From: Multifurca ochricompacta
Lineage: Eukaryota > Basidiomycota > Agaricomycetes > Russulales > Russulaceae
Direction: 5' to 3'
Assembly (NCBI GenBank): GCA_022496185.1
Contig: WTXG01000042.1
Span: 150,217 to 214,216 of the forward strand
DNA: 64,000 nucleotides
Shown: positions 33,546 through 44,320 of the stretch, in pieces
Layout: each line of letters starts with the position of its first letter
How positions within the stretch are numbered: position 1 is the stretch's first letter
The notes under the pieces: generated by a model
The model's input: the letters and a program-made list of their open reading frames with translations, nothing else
Told to the model about the DNA's origin: nothing
Database searches by the model: none
Made by a program: the position numbers and the translations under genes

Positions 33546-34427
33546 TATAGTATGTACATTTTGGGCCTCAGCCCTCTTCTTGTTCCCTGCCTTGCCTTTT
33601 CTGGCATTTTCCAGGTCCTTCTTCTTCTTTGCACAAGTGTTGGACTTATGTCCAGGCTTTTGGCAATAGAAGCAGACCACCCCTTGTGAACCAGGGGCAG
33701 CAGCAGGAAGTGGTGATAAATTTGTAGGTTTTTTTGATTTGACAGGTGCAGCCTTAGATAGGACTGCACTACCACTTCCTGAGGGACCTGCCAGGCAACT
33801 TTCCTCATTTAGGAACCTCTGCACAAGGTCCTGAGGAGAAAGCCATTCTGGATCACCAGAGGCTAGTATGGAGCCAGCAATGCTACTGTAGGAGTCTGGG
33901 AGAGCTTTCAGCAAAATGAAGCTCATCTGGAGGTTATTAACCTCCATCCCATTCTCCCTTAGGGTACTCCTGGCATCCAGGACCTTTTGTAATTGGGTCC
34001 TGAATGGCTGTCCTTCATCCAAACAGAAGGACACCAGGGCAAGCCACAAATTATAAGTGGCCATGCTCCCTACAGCACCATATAGCTGCTCCAACTTACT
34101 ATACTTCTCAAAAAGAGAAGGATAGTCAGCATCAGAGGTTACTTGAGAGTAAACCTCTTGGGTGACATTTAGATAGAGGAGCCCAATCAGCATTTCCTCT
34201 TCTCCCATCCATTCCCTAAGGATGGGATCAATGACTTCCTTCTGCACTTTCTCCTTTTCCTCTTTATCTTCAGGGAGCAGAGGCATGTCAGGGTAGGAGG
34301 TAATAATGTGCCTCCTAAGCCCATTCATCCTCAAAAGGGTGTTGAAATTGGCAGACCAAGCCTGCCAGTTTGACCCATTGAGGCACTCCATCTTGGAGGA
34401 GGGAGGGAAGACAATTGAAGATGGCAT
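33546..34427 (-). pseudogene. Copia C Gag (start of the split polyprotein)
   Basis: ATG at 34427 (MPSSIVFPPSSKM) opens a Gag of about 294 codons up to the gypsy F junction: copia Gag core (CLNGSNWQAWSANFNTLL, YGAVGSMATYNLW, LSPQDLVQRFLNEES) and CCHC knuckle CFYCQKPGHKSNTC. The frame continues on the far side of F at 18821 with ATIVNGSGKI, once one TATAG is removed. No stop codon interrupts it. Gag forms the particle. It is only moderately similar to B and E. Confidence 0.88.
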
Positions 34428-34955
34428 TTTTGAGATGTTATAGATGTTCCTGGTTCCAAGGAGCAGTTAGAACCAGTGCCCAGGTCTCGCTTAAGAGTGC
34501 CACCCCATACTGTGGCGCTATGCTTCAGAACCTAAGAAGGTCCTGCCTCTGTTGTGCAACTTTCTAGGTATAGTAAAGCTGTCTAGCGCAATCCTGCAAC
34601 TAGACATAAGCTCTGGTAGACTAGCCAGAGTGTCTAGTGTAATCAGGACTGGGAGTCATGTCATGAAGGAGCCAACCGCAAGTTCCACTAGAGACAAAGG
34701 GTATAGAGCCCTTCCTCTAGTGCTGGTGGTGGAGTTCATGATTAAGCCCTAGATGATTGGGGCCATGACTGAGTAGACTATTAGGTTTCCTCTGGTGGGG
34801 CGAACCCCCACAACATGGCAGCGAATACTCCTGCCCAGAGACAAAACCTTCTAGCTACTATGTAAAGACTATAGTAGTGCAGCCTACTTGTATCAAGCCC
34901 AAGTGTCATGGGAGTGACTACCCATGCCTTGTTCTAGACCCTAAACTCTACCTGC
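34428..34955 (-). other. Copia C leader, shortened and lacking the PBS
   Basis: Matches the gag-proximal half of the copia B leader, but the sequence aligned with B near 16480 joins directly to the LTR. About 395 bp, including the tRNA-iMet PBS, are missing. Without a PBS this copy could not prime reverse transcription, so the deletion either followed insertion or reflects a template switch. Confidence 0.65.
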
Positions 34956-35456
34956 TGTGAAACAGGCATGTGCGCAGCATACTGACTGTAAAGTTAGCGG
35001 GTTAGGCTAGAGAAAGACAAGTTACTTCAGAGGTAGAAGAAACTCTATTATACTATACTACACACCTAGAGAAAGACAAGTTCTATATACAGAGTTAGTC
35101 TTAAGGTAGTGATGATAGTAGAGAGGACGACTTACACTTCAGAGGTAGAAGAAACTCTGAAGTGTAAGAGACGAAACAGACACCCTTATATACTATCCAA
35201 GGGGTGGTCTGTGCACTGGGAATAAGTCCTCAAGTGCCGGACAGAGTCCAAACAATAAACATGAGGGAGAAAGGCCATTGGCCACTACAGAAATCACATG
35301 TTACATAGTGCATCAGTCAGCTACTGCGGAATGTGAGAAAGAAAGTAATAAAGATATGGTAAAAGTCCGAAACTCCGGAATCTAATCTAATCTACAAAGT
35401 AGCTAATCTAATCACCTGATGCCTGAAGCATCACCAAACATCTTCTGTGTTCAACA
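34956..35456 (-). repeat. 5' LTR of copia C
   Basis: 501 bp, very similar to the copia B LTRs although the coding regions of B and C differ strongly. Flanked on the right by AACCC. The 3' LTR of C is not in the window: the left part of C was lost at the Tc1 palindrome. Confidence 0.88.
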
Positions 35457-35556
35457 AACCCTGGGGTATCCTTGTTGGTACCCATACCCGTACCCGTACC
35501 TGTCACTATGGGTACGGGTAACCCGCGGGTTACCTGTGGGTCACCCATGAAAACGC

Positions 35557-36322
35557 GTGCAAGTTCTTTACTTGCATCACACATTTCAGATACCCGGCCC
35601 GGGACTTCCTGGACCAAGAAGATACACAATGCGTTCATTTGTGGCTGCTTAAGATCCCTCAATGACTCTTATTTTATGTTCAGAAGATTAAGATAATTCA
35701 TTATTCCATTATTATTTTATTATTCTGCTTTCAATTTTATACAAGCACAACTAAAATACAGTATACAGAGATGATTAGATAGGATGTTATAGAACATTGA
35801 TGAAAAGCCTGTCAGATAACCACACAGAATGCAAAATAATTTGATGAACACATAGCAATTTGCAGGGGTAACCCCTGGGTAATTGTTTTGATACCTGGGT
35901 TACCCATAAAATGAAATGTGTGCAAGTTCTTTACTTGCATCGCACATTTTGGACATCCGGCCCGGGACATCCCGGTCAAGGAGATACGCACTTGGACACA
36001 ATGTGTTCATTTATGGCTACTCAAGATCCCTCAAAATTCCTATTTTATGTTCATAAGATTAAGATAATTTATTATTCCATTTTTATATTATTATTCTGGT
36101 TTTAATTTTATATGAGCGTGACTGTTCTTTGCATTTCTGCACATTTCGGATAAGTGGCCCGGGCCATCCCAGTCAAGGAGATAAGCACTTGGACACAACG
36201 CGTTCATTTATGGCTACTCAAGATCCCTCAAATATTGTTGGTTTATGTTCAGAAGATTAAAAGGATCCTTTATTTACATTATTATTTTATTATTCTGGTT
36301 TCATTTCATACAAGTGCAACTG
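35557..36322. repeat. Three diverged ~195-bp direct repeats in hAT3
   Basis: Units at about 35557-35752, 35920-36123 and 36124-36322 share GTTCTTTACTTGCAT-like starts, a CGGCCCGGGACATCC-like block, GTTCATTTATGGCTACTCAA, then an AT-rich tail. Units 2 and 3 are adjacent; unit 1 is separated by about 170 bp. No coding potential was seen. The origin is unknown; they may be part of the hAT3 interior. Confidence 0.65.
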
Positions 36323-36634
36323 TCCTTGTGTGTTTAAGTCAACCTTCCTTAATAGGAAGGAGGTCAGACCACCATGTGATGCAATGTAGTCACTGCCCCA
36401 TGCAGCTTGTAGATACATGCAGGCCTTTTTTCAGTAAACTAATTTGATAATTAGATTATATTATAGTCTAAAGTAGTCTAGAGAGTATTTTAGATAGTGC
36501 CAGACCGGCAGAATTGGTCATGTGTTGATAAAACAGGTGCATCATGATTTTCAAGAAGTGGATCACTGATAACACTTTTATTTTACATCGCACCGTTAAT
36601 CTGCTTTGATATTTCATATGATAATACTAGAACA
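36323..36634. other. Unassigned AT-rich interior of hAT3
   Basis: No ORF, RNA or repeat was recognised between the direct repeats and the TA target of pogo P1. Confidence 0.4.
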
Positions 36635-36636
36635 TA

Positions 36637-39340
36637 CAGTCGATATCCTCATAATGCATGACCTAATAATGCATAACCTCCAATAATGCATGGCTTGAGG
36701 CTGGAACCAACATGGGACATAGGGATTTATGCATGCATTCTCATTTCAAATAATGCATGGCACATTTTGGGGTTATGCATTACCATATTTACCATATTTA
36801 GTAATTTGTGGCTGGAAGTGGTCCCCAAATACTGTGTGTCTGCTTGTGCATCAAGTCTAAAATGCTGATGTAAAGCTCAAACAAATGCCAGGAGTGCCTG
36901 GAAATTTTCTCTTCATTGATGCCTGCCAGAAATGTCAAACACAAGCCCTGCCAAGGCCAGAAGCCCTATAATCAGCCTCCCAAACCTTCCAAAAACAAAA
37001 ATCCACCCAAAACATCAGCCATAACAAAGCCCAAGCATGCACGGAGCAATTTAACTCTATCTGACTGGCTCAAAGTTGTGCAATACTACGATAACAATCA
37101 ACCTCTCTCACAGCCAGAAGTGGTAAAATACTTTGCCAACCACACAGAGGGTGCTTTGCTATTCTCTCAGTCAGCTCTTTCTCGTCATTTGGCTGTAAAG
37201 GGATGAGAAGAAGATCAGCAACATCTTCTTGCAAACCCATCTGCCCTTTCACGCAAGAGGGTCTGGGTTGTAACTCGGCCTGATGTTGAAAAGGCTCTTG
37301 TTTTATGGGTCAAGCATATGGAAGAAAAGCTGGAGCATGTGACATCTGCCATGCTTGTCACCAAACGAGGTATATTTGAGGATTTAATGGATGTTCCAGA
37401 AGAGGAGAGGCTGCATAGTGATGGGTGGGTTCAGAAATTCTGTCAAGCGTAAGCCTCTTTGCACAACAATTGTGGTTTAATGGTGACAATTTCTTGTAGT
37501 TATAACTTGAAAGAATACAGGAGGCATGGAGAGGCAGCTTCAGCAGACCAGGACGCAGCAGAAGATGAGAGGAAATGGGTGTCAAAAATCCTAGCCCCTT
37601 ATGCAAAGAGAGACAGGTGGAATGTTGATGAGAGCGGTCTATTTGGATTTGCACCACCAGATCAAGGTCTTGCTTCAAAGCAGATGAAAGGGAAGAAATC
37701 AAACAAATTTCGAATTACTGTAACATTTGCATGCAATGCTGATGGCAGTGAAAAGTTACCAATTTTCTACATTGGGAAGTCCAAACAACCACAATGCTTC
37801 AAGAAAACCTCACCTCAGCAGGCTGGTTTTTATTATCGCAATAACAAGACAGCATGGATGACTTCCCAGTATTTTGAAGAGTAAGTCCTTCAATTACCCT
37901 ATATGTACCCATTTTGAGACTGATAACCTGCTTGCAGATGGATCAAACAAATTGACATCCACTTTCGCCACCAAAACAGACACATCTGCTTGCTACTGGA
38001 CAACTTCCCAGGCCACAATATTGATTATGAGCCAACCAACATCCGTCTTGAGCCATTCCTTGCCAACCTCACCTCACATGTGCAGCCTCTAGATGCAGGC
38101 ATCATTTGATGTGTTAAGGCTCATTACCGGAAGGCTTTTTGCATGTGAGCCATTGAACTGGATGAAGCAGGGGAGGATGATATTTATAAAGTCAATTTAC
38201 TGGAGGTGATGCTCATGGTTCGGATGGCTTGGGATGCAGTGAGTGCCGAAAGCATTGCAAACTGCTGGAATCATTGTGGGATACAAAAGTGAGTCTTCTG
38301 TCTAATCCATGAAGACCTCCTAATGAGATTTGGGCAGGTATATCCACCAAAACAGCTCTACAAATACCTCCATAAACCCCCTACCATCTCTCCCTCATCT
38401 GTACCTTCAACTTCTCCAAGTGTACCCACTTCTGATCCAGTTGCATGGGCAATCATCAAGGAATATGCAGGAACTGAGATGTCATTTATAGATGCTGAAG
38501 CTCACTTGCAGGCATACCTGGGCTCTAGATTTCAATTTGCAGACTGGAAGTCAGCCTTTGATATTGTTTTCGAAGCTGAAGAAGACATACCAGCTGCAGC
38601 AGCTGCAATCGAAAAAATGGCCACCCAAGCCATCAGGTCCTCTCCAGCCACCACATCTTTGTCATCACCACCACCTGCCGCACCTGCACCATCAGCCAAT
38701 CCATCCATAGCACCCTTCAGCCAACTTCAAGACTTGGAAGTGGAACTCATGTGTGCTGTTGACAACTTGCAGCAACACAAGCACATCCAGGGCACTGCCC
38801 CAACACTTGAAGATCTTCTCAATCCAATTGAGGAGACTGAGATTGGCCATTTCAATTACCAGTTCCCTGTTGGTGATGATGATATCATTGCAGAAGCTCT
38901 CCGCATGACTACAGACACCCCAGAGGAGGATATGGATGATGATGAAGAGGAAGGGAGTGGAGATGAAGGGCTATCAGCAAAGGAGGTACAGGGACTTTGT
39001 GAGCAGCTTGAGAAACTCTGCTTGCATTACTCTAATGCAGAGGGTGTCTCAACACTAATTCTACAGCAACAACTGTGCAAGTTACGTGCTCATTTGCACC
39101 AATTAGAGTTTACTACAAAAACTCAAGTTACTTTGGACAAGTTTTGGAGTGCCCCCCTTAATTATAATACTTCTATCACATCTTAGACCTTCTATACGAG
39201 CACTGAGGTGCTAGCAATGTAAAAATTTTCGAAAAATGTCACATTTTGTCACATTTGTCACAAATATGATCATGCATAAAATCCCATCATGCATAGCAGG
39301 AGGCCGGAACAAGGGCTATGCATTATGAGAATGTCGACTG
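36637..39340 (+). mobile_element. Pogo-like DNA transposon P1
   Basis: 2704 bp between inverted ends starting CAGTCGATATCC and ending GTCGACTG, flanked by TA on both sides (35-36 of 36600 and 39341-39342). It encodes a pogo/CENP-B-type transposase with three introns. The end regions contain several copies of ATAATGCAT. It is almost identical to P2 (44321-47026) in inverted orientation; I noticed only two differences, both homopolymer length changes. Confidence 0.9.
36919..39186 (+). pseudogene. P1 transposase (pogo, DDD), with stops and a frameshift
   Basis: ATG at 36919 (MPARNVKHKPCQG). Basic N-terminus, helix-turn-helix (LTLSDWLKVVQYYDNNQPLS, FSQSALSRHLAVKG), CENP-B-like second DNA-binding part (RKRVWVVTRPDVEKALVLWV), then the catalytic domain WNVDESGLFGF, CLLLDNFPGHN and VQPLDAGII: Asp, Asp and a third Asp 31 residues on. 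GT-AG introns at 37449-37499, 37881-37937 and 38289-38337 restore the frame. TGA at 37204-37206, 38107-38109 and 38146-38148 interrupts it, each likely from CGA. A C-run one base short near 38380 also shifts the last exon, which is acidic and Pro-rich. Confidence 0.85.
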
Positions 39341-39457
39341 TATTTAAAGATATCCTATAGCATACATCAGATGAGATCTTTTATTTTTGTGGCTGCAGAT
39401 GTGTTTTATCTTAGAATTTCTACTGATCTTGTCAATGCATAATTGGTGCCTATACCC

Positions 39458-39863
39458 TGTTGAGACGGACCCAAAGCCACCGGATCAACCTGAGTGGCAT
39501 TACCGCCATGCACGCTTGTGGCGTGCTTTGACTGATTGATGAAGGACAATCCACAAACGCTCCTTATTCTCTTTTGTGACTGTAGGACAATGGACTTAGA
39601 TAGTATTGTTCTACAAACTAGGATTACACACTCTTTTAGTATTTAAGGACATCCCTTTGTGTAGTTGTCACTTCAGTTTTAACCAACTAAACTGAAGTGA
39701 GTATTACTTATCTTATCTCTTACCTTACTTAGTTAATGCGTTACATCACACAGTTATTGCTACTAAACTAGGTAAACATAATATTATCAGTTTTAACCAA
39801 CTAAACTGAATTATCGCTACTAAACTAGGTAGCGCTTATCTAACTCGCTGCTGCTCAAATCGA
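39458..39863. repeat. Probable solo LTR in hAT3
   Basis: About 406 bp starting TGTTGAGACGGACCC, with promoter-like AT-rich sequence and internal repeats (TTTTAACCAACTAAACTGAA twice). It is flanked by TATACCC on both sides (39451-39457 and 39864-39870). The start looks like a copia LTR, but the end (AATCGA) is not a canonical CA, so the right border is uncertain. Confidence 0.45.
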
Positions 39864-39988
39864 TATACCCACCAAACCCACCGCGTGGGTATGGGTTTCC
39901 ATGGGTTGGGAGCCATATACCCGTACCTGTACCTGGCAAAACCCGTGGCGCTTACCTGTGTGGGTATGAAAACCCTTGACAATCACTA

Positions 39989-40317
39989 GTGGGAGTTTGC
40001 ACTAATTTAATTATATGCAATTCTATGTACTCCCTAATGGCATGGAACTTGATAGGTATGTGCTTTGACTGCCTTCCTGTGACAGGGTTTAATGCTAAAT
40101 CTACAGCACCCTTGTTGTCACAGTGGAGAAGTATAGGGGAGGATACCTCATACCCTAATTCTTCCATAAAAGTCCTATACCACATTGCCTGATTTGCAGC
40201 CTCAGAGAGGCTCATATATTTGGCCTCAGTGGTGGACTGTGCTACTGTCTTCTGTTTTCTGGAGCACCAGGATATGGCACCATTAGCTAAGAAGAACACA
40301 CAGGATATGGCACCATT
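39989..40317 (-). pseudogene. pol: Copia D RNase H, C-terminal fragment
   Basis: The minus strand reads ANGAISWCSRKQKTVAQSTT, MSLSEAANQAMWYRTFMEEL, HCDNKGAVDLALNPVTGRQS and ends at QTPT, where hAT3 inserted before the usual GEMLADGFTKPL. Upstream it is cut by solo LTR G, next to which about 34 bp of D are tandemly duplicated (GGATATGGCACCATT occurs twice). The LTR of D is not visible. Confidence 0.8.
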
Positions 40318-41459
40318 TGTAATGTTTTCTTTTGCTTTTCTTTTTCTTTATTCTTTATTGCTTCATAACCACTTAGCTAGCTATCTATAGATCATCAGAC
40401 AATAGCAGATAGCAGAGGGTTCAACCCCTTCTGTACAAGATCTAGCCCACACTTATTTTCTCTATGATGCAAGTACACTTATCTATGATATCACCTGTGA
40501 TGCAGTTATGATCTCTTACATTATTTACTTGTCCTTACTACTGGCTAGACTCCTTCCTAAATAGCTCCCCAAACCATGTATTTAAACCTACCAGATTAAA
40601 GGAGACAGACCTTAAGTCTGTTCTCCTGTGTTCAATCCAGGTGTTCAGAACTCACTGTGAATTTCCTTGAACTCTTTAAGCCATGACTTAAAGAGCCTTC
40701 GAACCCCAGTAACTTGTAGCAGGACCATTGCATCACTGCTCAACTTTGTGTCTTGCATGTGCCCCTCTTGAGTTAGTGGGCTGGATGTTATCTTGATCAT
40801 CCTCTTGATCTTGATAACTTGACTGGTCTTGACTGCTGTCTTGACCTTTGTCAAACAATCATGCTGCTGGTTATACTGACTGTGGTTAGTAGCGGTTTAG
40901 GCTAAAAGACAAGTAGTACTTCAGAGGTTAGAAGAACTCTATACAACTATACTACTGACCTAAAAGACAAGTAGTCTACAGAAGACGGTTAGCCAAAGGT
41001 AAAGAAGAAAGTATACTAAAGGAACTTACACTTCAGAGGTTAGAAGAACTCTGAAGTGAAAGAGACAAAACAGACACCCTTATATACCCATGGGGTCCAG
41101 GGAAAATGGTCTGTGCACACTGGGAATAAGTCCACAAGTGCCAGTCAATAAAGAGTGAGGGACAAAGGCAATTGGCCAAAGGAGAATCATGTGCTATACT
41201 GCACATTACTAAGTCCATCACTAATCAGCTGAGTAAGGTGAGAAAGAATGTAATAAAGATAACATAAAAAGTCCGAAACTCCGGAATCTAATCTAATCTA
41301 ATCTACAGCTGAAGCGAACCTTAGATGCCTGAAGCATCTCCAGACACGTCCTGTGTCAACAACCTTGATTTCTCCTGATCAGTCTTGATAGGAGAGCTTG
41401 CTTTGGATCACTTTGGATCCTGAACAACAACTTGACACAGTGTGCACCTAGCTGTGACA
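40318..41459 (+). repeat. Solo LTR G (gypsy), hosting solo LTR H
   Basis: TGTAATG at the left and CTAGCTGTGACA at the right, with TSD CCATT (40313-40317 and 41460-41464). Without H it is about 624 bp. TATTTAAA at 40579 is followed 35 nt on by AAGTCTGTTCT (40614-40624), the self-priming segment of the gypsy A family. No internal region is left, so it arose by LTR-LTR recombination. Confidence 0.85.
40849..41361 (-). repeat. Solo LTR H (copia) nested in solo LTR G
   Basis: 513 bp, plus-strand TGTCAAACAATC to TGTGTCAACA, TSD ACCTT (40844-40848 and 41362-41366). It aligns over its length with the copia B/C LTR, including the TATA region and the stem-loop halves ACTTCAGAG and CTCTGAAGT. Confidence 0.85.
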
Positions 41460-43824
41460 CCATTAGCTAAGAAGAACACATAGCCAGAGGTAGAGTGGCA
41501 GTCCTCTTAATCTCCCCATGAGGAATCTGCAAAGCCATGAAGGCCACTCTCCCCATTCCCTCCAGAATACCACAACTTGTAGTCTGTTGTACTATAAAGA
41601 TACTTTAAGACATATTTTGCAAGTTGCATATGATCTTGAGAGGGGTTGGAAGCATATTGACTAAGGTGCACCACAGCAAAACTGATGTCAGGTCTGCTTC
41701 CAATCTGCACCCATAGCAGAGACCCCATCAACTGTTGGTACTTCTTTATTTCAGAAGTAGATGCCTGGCCATCAAACTTGACCAGATGTACATCAGTGCC
41801 AGAGGGAAGAGGAGTATATACTTGGTTGGAATCCCTCAATCCAAACTTCTCAATGATAGATAAAATGTAGGCTGTTTGGTCAATTTCCAGTGTCTTGTTA
41901 GGATGATCCCTGGTGATGTTAACTCCAAGGTATGACTGGATTTCTCCCAAATCAGTCATCTCATATTGATTAGATAGAGATGACTTCATCCACATTATCT
42001 TATCTTTAGAAGATCCAAGTATAGTAATGTCATCTACATAGAGGATCATGTAGAGTGAATCATCCCCCTCTTTATGATGAAACACATATACTCCTGCATC
42101 AGAGTATGTCTGAGTAAAGCCCAGTTCATTTAGAACTGCATGGAATTGAAGATTCCATGCTTGGGAAGCTTGTTTGAGGCCATATAATGCTTTTTGCAGC
42201 CTACAAACTTTGGACTCTTGGCCAGCAATGATAAAACCAACTGGCTGCTCCATATATATCTCCTCATCCAGATCGCCATGAAGGAATGCTGATTTGACAT
42301 CCATCTGGTGGATTTCCCAATCTTCTGGCATAGCTAATGCTAGTAATAATCTTAGAGATTCAAATCTGGTGACTGGGGAGAATGTTTTGTTGAAGTCCAC
42401 CCCTTCTACTTGGGTGAAACCTTTTGCCACAAGCCTAGCACAAAACTGTCCATCTGGTTTCAGCTTAAAAACCCATTTTGATTTAACTGCCTTTCTTCCT
42501 TCTGGAAGATCCTCAAGGCACCACACATTAAGTTTATCTAAGGCATCAATTTCATATTTACATGCCTCAAGCCATTCACTGGCATTGTCAGACTGCATTG
42601 CCTCTTGAAAAGTCAAGGGGTCTCTATAAGAGACACCTGCAGCATTTAGCAACTCCATGTTCCCAAGTCTGGAAGAACCTTGCACAAACTCTGCATTATC
42701 CTCAGTGTAAAATTGAGGATTCATATGATGTGACCTCTTGGGACAGGCAGTATCAAGATCTAAATCTTCCTGCACAGCCCTATCACATCATTCAGAGCAT
42801 GGAATTTCCCTAGTAAATACTGGTTGGGGAAGTCTGCCAACAGTTCTGGTGGACTTTCTTTTGGCATGAGTTCTTGTGGGGAGTTCTGATGGTTCCAGAA
42901 CTTGGGATGGAGGTGTCCTATAGATAGTTTCCTCATGTGTGTTGATTTCATTATCAGGTGTGGTAGGTTCAGGATTTAATTGAGGAGGCTCCACTACCTC
43001 CTGTTCCTCAACCTCAGTGTCCTTGTCTTCAGGGCCTGAGGAACCATGGCTATTGCTGGTTGAGGTTGGACAGGCCTCTCTGTTTCTAATACAAAAGGTG
43101 TAACTTTTTCCTTTTGTTTTCCTTTGCTGTCCTTGGCAAGGTTGGATGGGAAGGATCCTTCATCAAATGTCACATCTCTAGACAATACAAAGGATCAAGT
43201 ATGCATATCCCATAGGAGATATCCTTTCAAGTGGGGTGCATACCTGACAAAGACTGTTTGCCTGGCTTTGTGATCCAGTTTATGTCTTTTATCCTCTGGG
43301 ACAGTGTAATAGGCTAAGCAGCCAAATATTTTAAAGTATGAAACATCTGGAATGTCCCCATCCAGAAGTTCAAGTGGTGTCCTCCACTTATTAGAATGGA
43401 TGGGCATTCTATTGTATATGTGACAGGCTGTTCGCACTGCACATTCCCAGAAGCCAAGAGAAAGGCCAGCATGATGCAACATGCTAGTAGCCTTTTCCAT
43501 AATGGTTCTGTTGAACCTTTCAACCCTTCCATTTTGTTGTGGGGAATATGGCATTGTCAATTTATGCTCTATGCCAGCCTTCTCAAGTAAGGACTTCAGC
43601 TCCCTATTGACAAATTCACCACCTTGGTCTGTGTGTAAGGTCTTTATTTTCTTGTCTGTTTTATTTTCCAAGAATGCCTTAATATTACTGAAGACCAATG
43701 TAAAATCACTTTTTGCTTTCATAGCAACAACTAAAGCAGTCCTGCTAAAGTCATCTATGAAAGTGGTGAAGTATAGGTTCCCTTGTATTGAAGTACATTG
43801 TAGAGGACCAACTAAGTCACTATG
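41460..43824 (-). pseudogene. pol: Copia D Pol: integrase, linker and RT, CpG-decayed
   Basis: From right to left: integrase core (HSDLVGPLQ, LHTDQGGEFVN, QQNGRVERFNR), Pro/Glu-rich linker, RT (AVKSKWVFKLKPDGQF, YVDDITILGSS intact) and the first part of RNase H (FADSSWGD). It is clearly the same family as copia B, but many B CpG sites are TpG or CpA here. Stops include TGA where B has Arg (HTRSF near 43197; SE-x-CD near 42788) and one TAA near 41508. Gag and protease would lie beyond gypsy 3, outside the window. Confidence 0.85.
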
Positions 43825-44320
43825 TGTCACAGCCAGGTGCTAGCTGTGTGCAGGGTCAGTTTGTGTCAAGGAGGATCAAGCTCTGTAGCCAAGATATCAA
43901 GGGTCAAGACTGGATTATTCAAGCCCTGCAAGTCGCAGTGGGCGCATGCGGATAATGAAATCGAACGAGGACGCTCAGTCCCGTCATGAGATGATTGGGA
44001 CGAAGACTCCTAAGGTGTGGCTTAGGGGCTCAAGTGGGGGCCTCTTCGGTTGGGGATCTATACACCTGTATTGGGTACAGGAGAACAGACTTAGGGTCTG
44101 TCTCCAGATTCTAGTAGGTCCTTTTAAGTACACAGCAGACAGACAGTGAGCTAATACAACTATCTAGACCTAAGAGCAACAGCATTGGGACGTCGTCATG
44201 GTCATGTCATAGCTACATCATAGGGAGGTAGTCTAGATGGCATGGAGAGGGACATTGGTGTGGATAGGAAGGGGCTGTGTCCCTGATATTTGTACAGACC
44301 TAGACACAGATAATAAAGTA

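Larger units (their letters stand above)
35457..39988. mobile_element. hAT3: hAT-like element remnant, hosting pogo P1 and a solo LTR
   Basis: The right end TAGTGATTGTC (minus strand, up to 39988) meets copia D exactly after its codons for QTPT, and the next 8 bp GTGGGAGT (39989-39996) would be the TSD. Both end regions (35460-35560 and 39864-39960) carry clustered ACCCGT/ACGGGT motifs like the hAT MITE. The left terminus is not seen because copia C is inserted there and the sequence beyond is rearranged. I found no hAT transposase, so it looks non-autonomous. Assignment rests on one terminus and composition. Confidence 0.5.
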
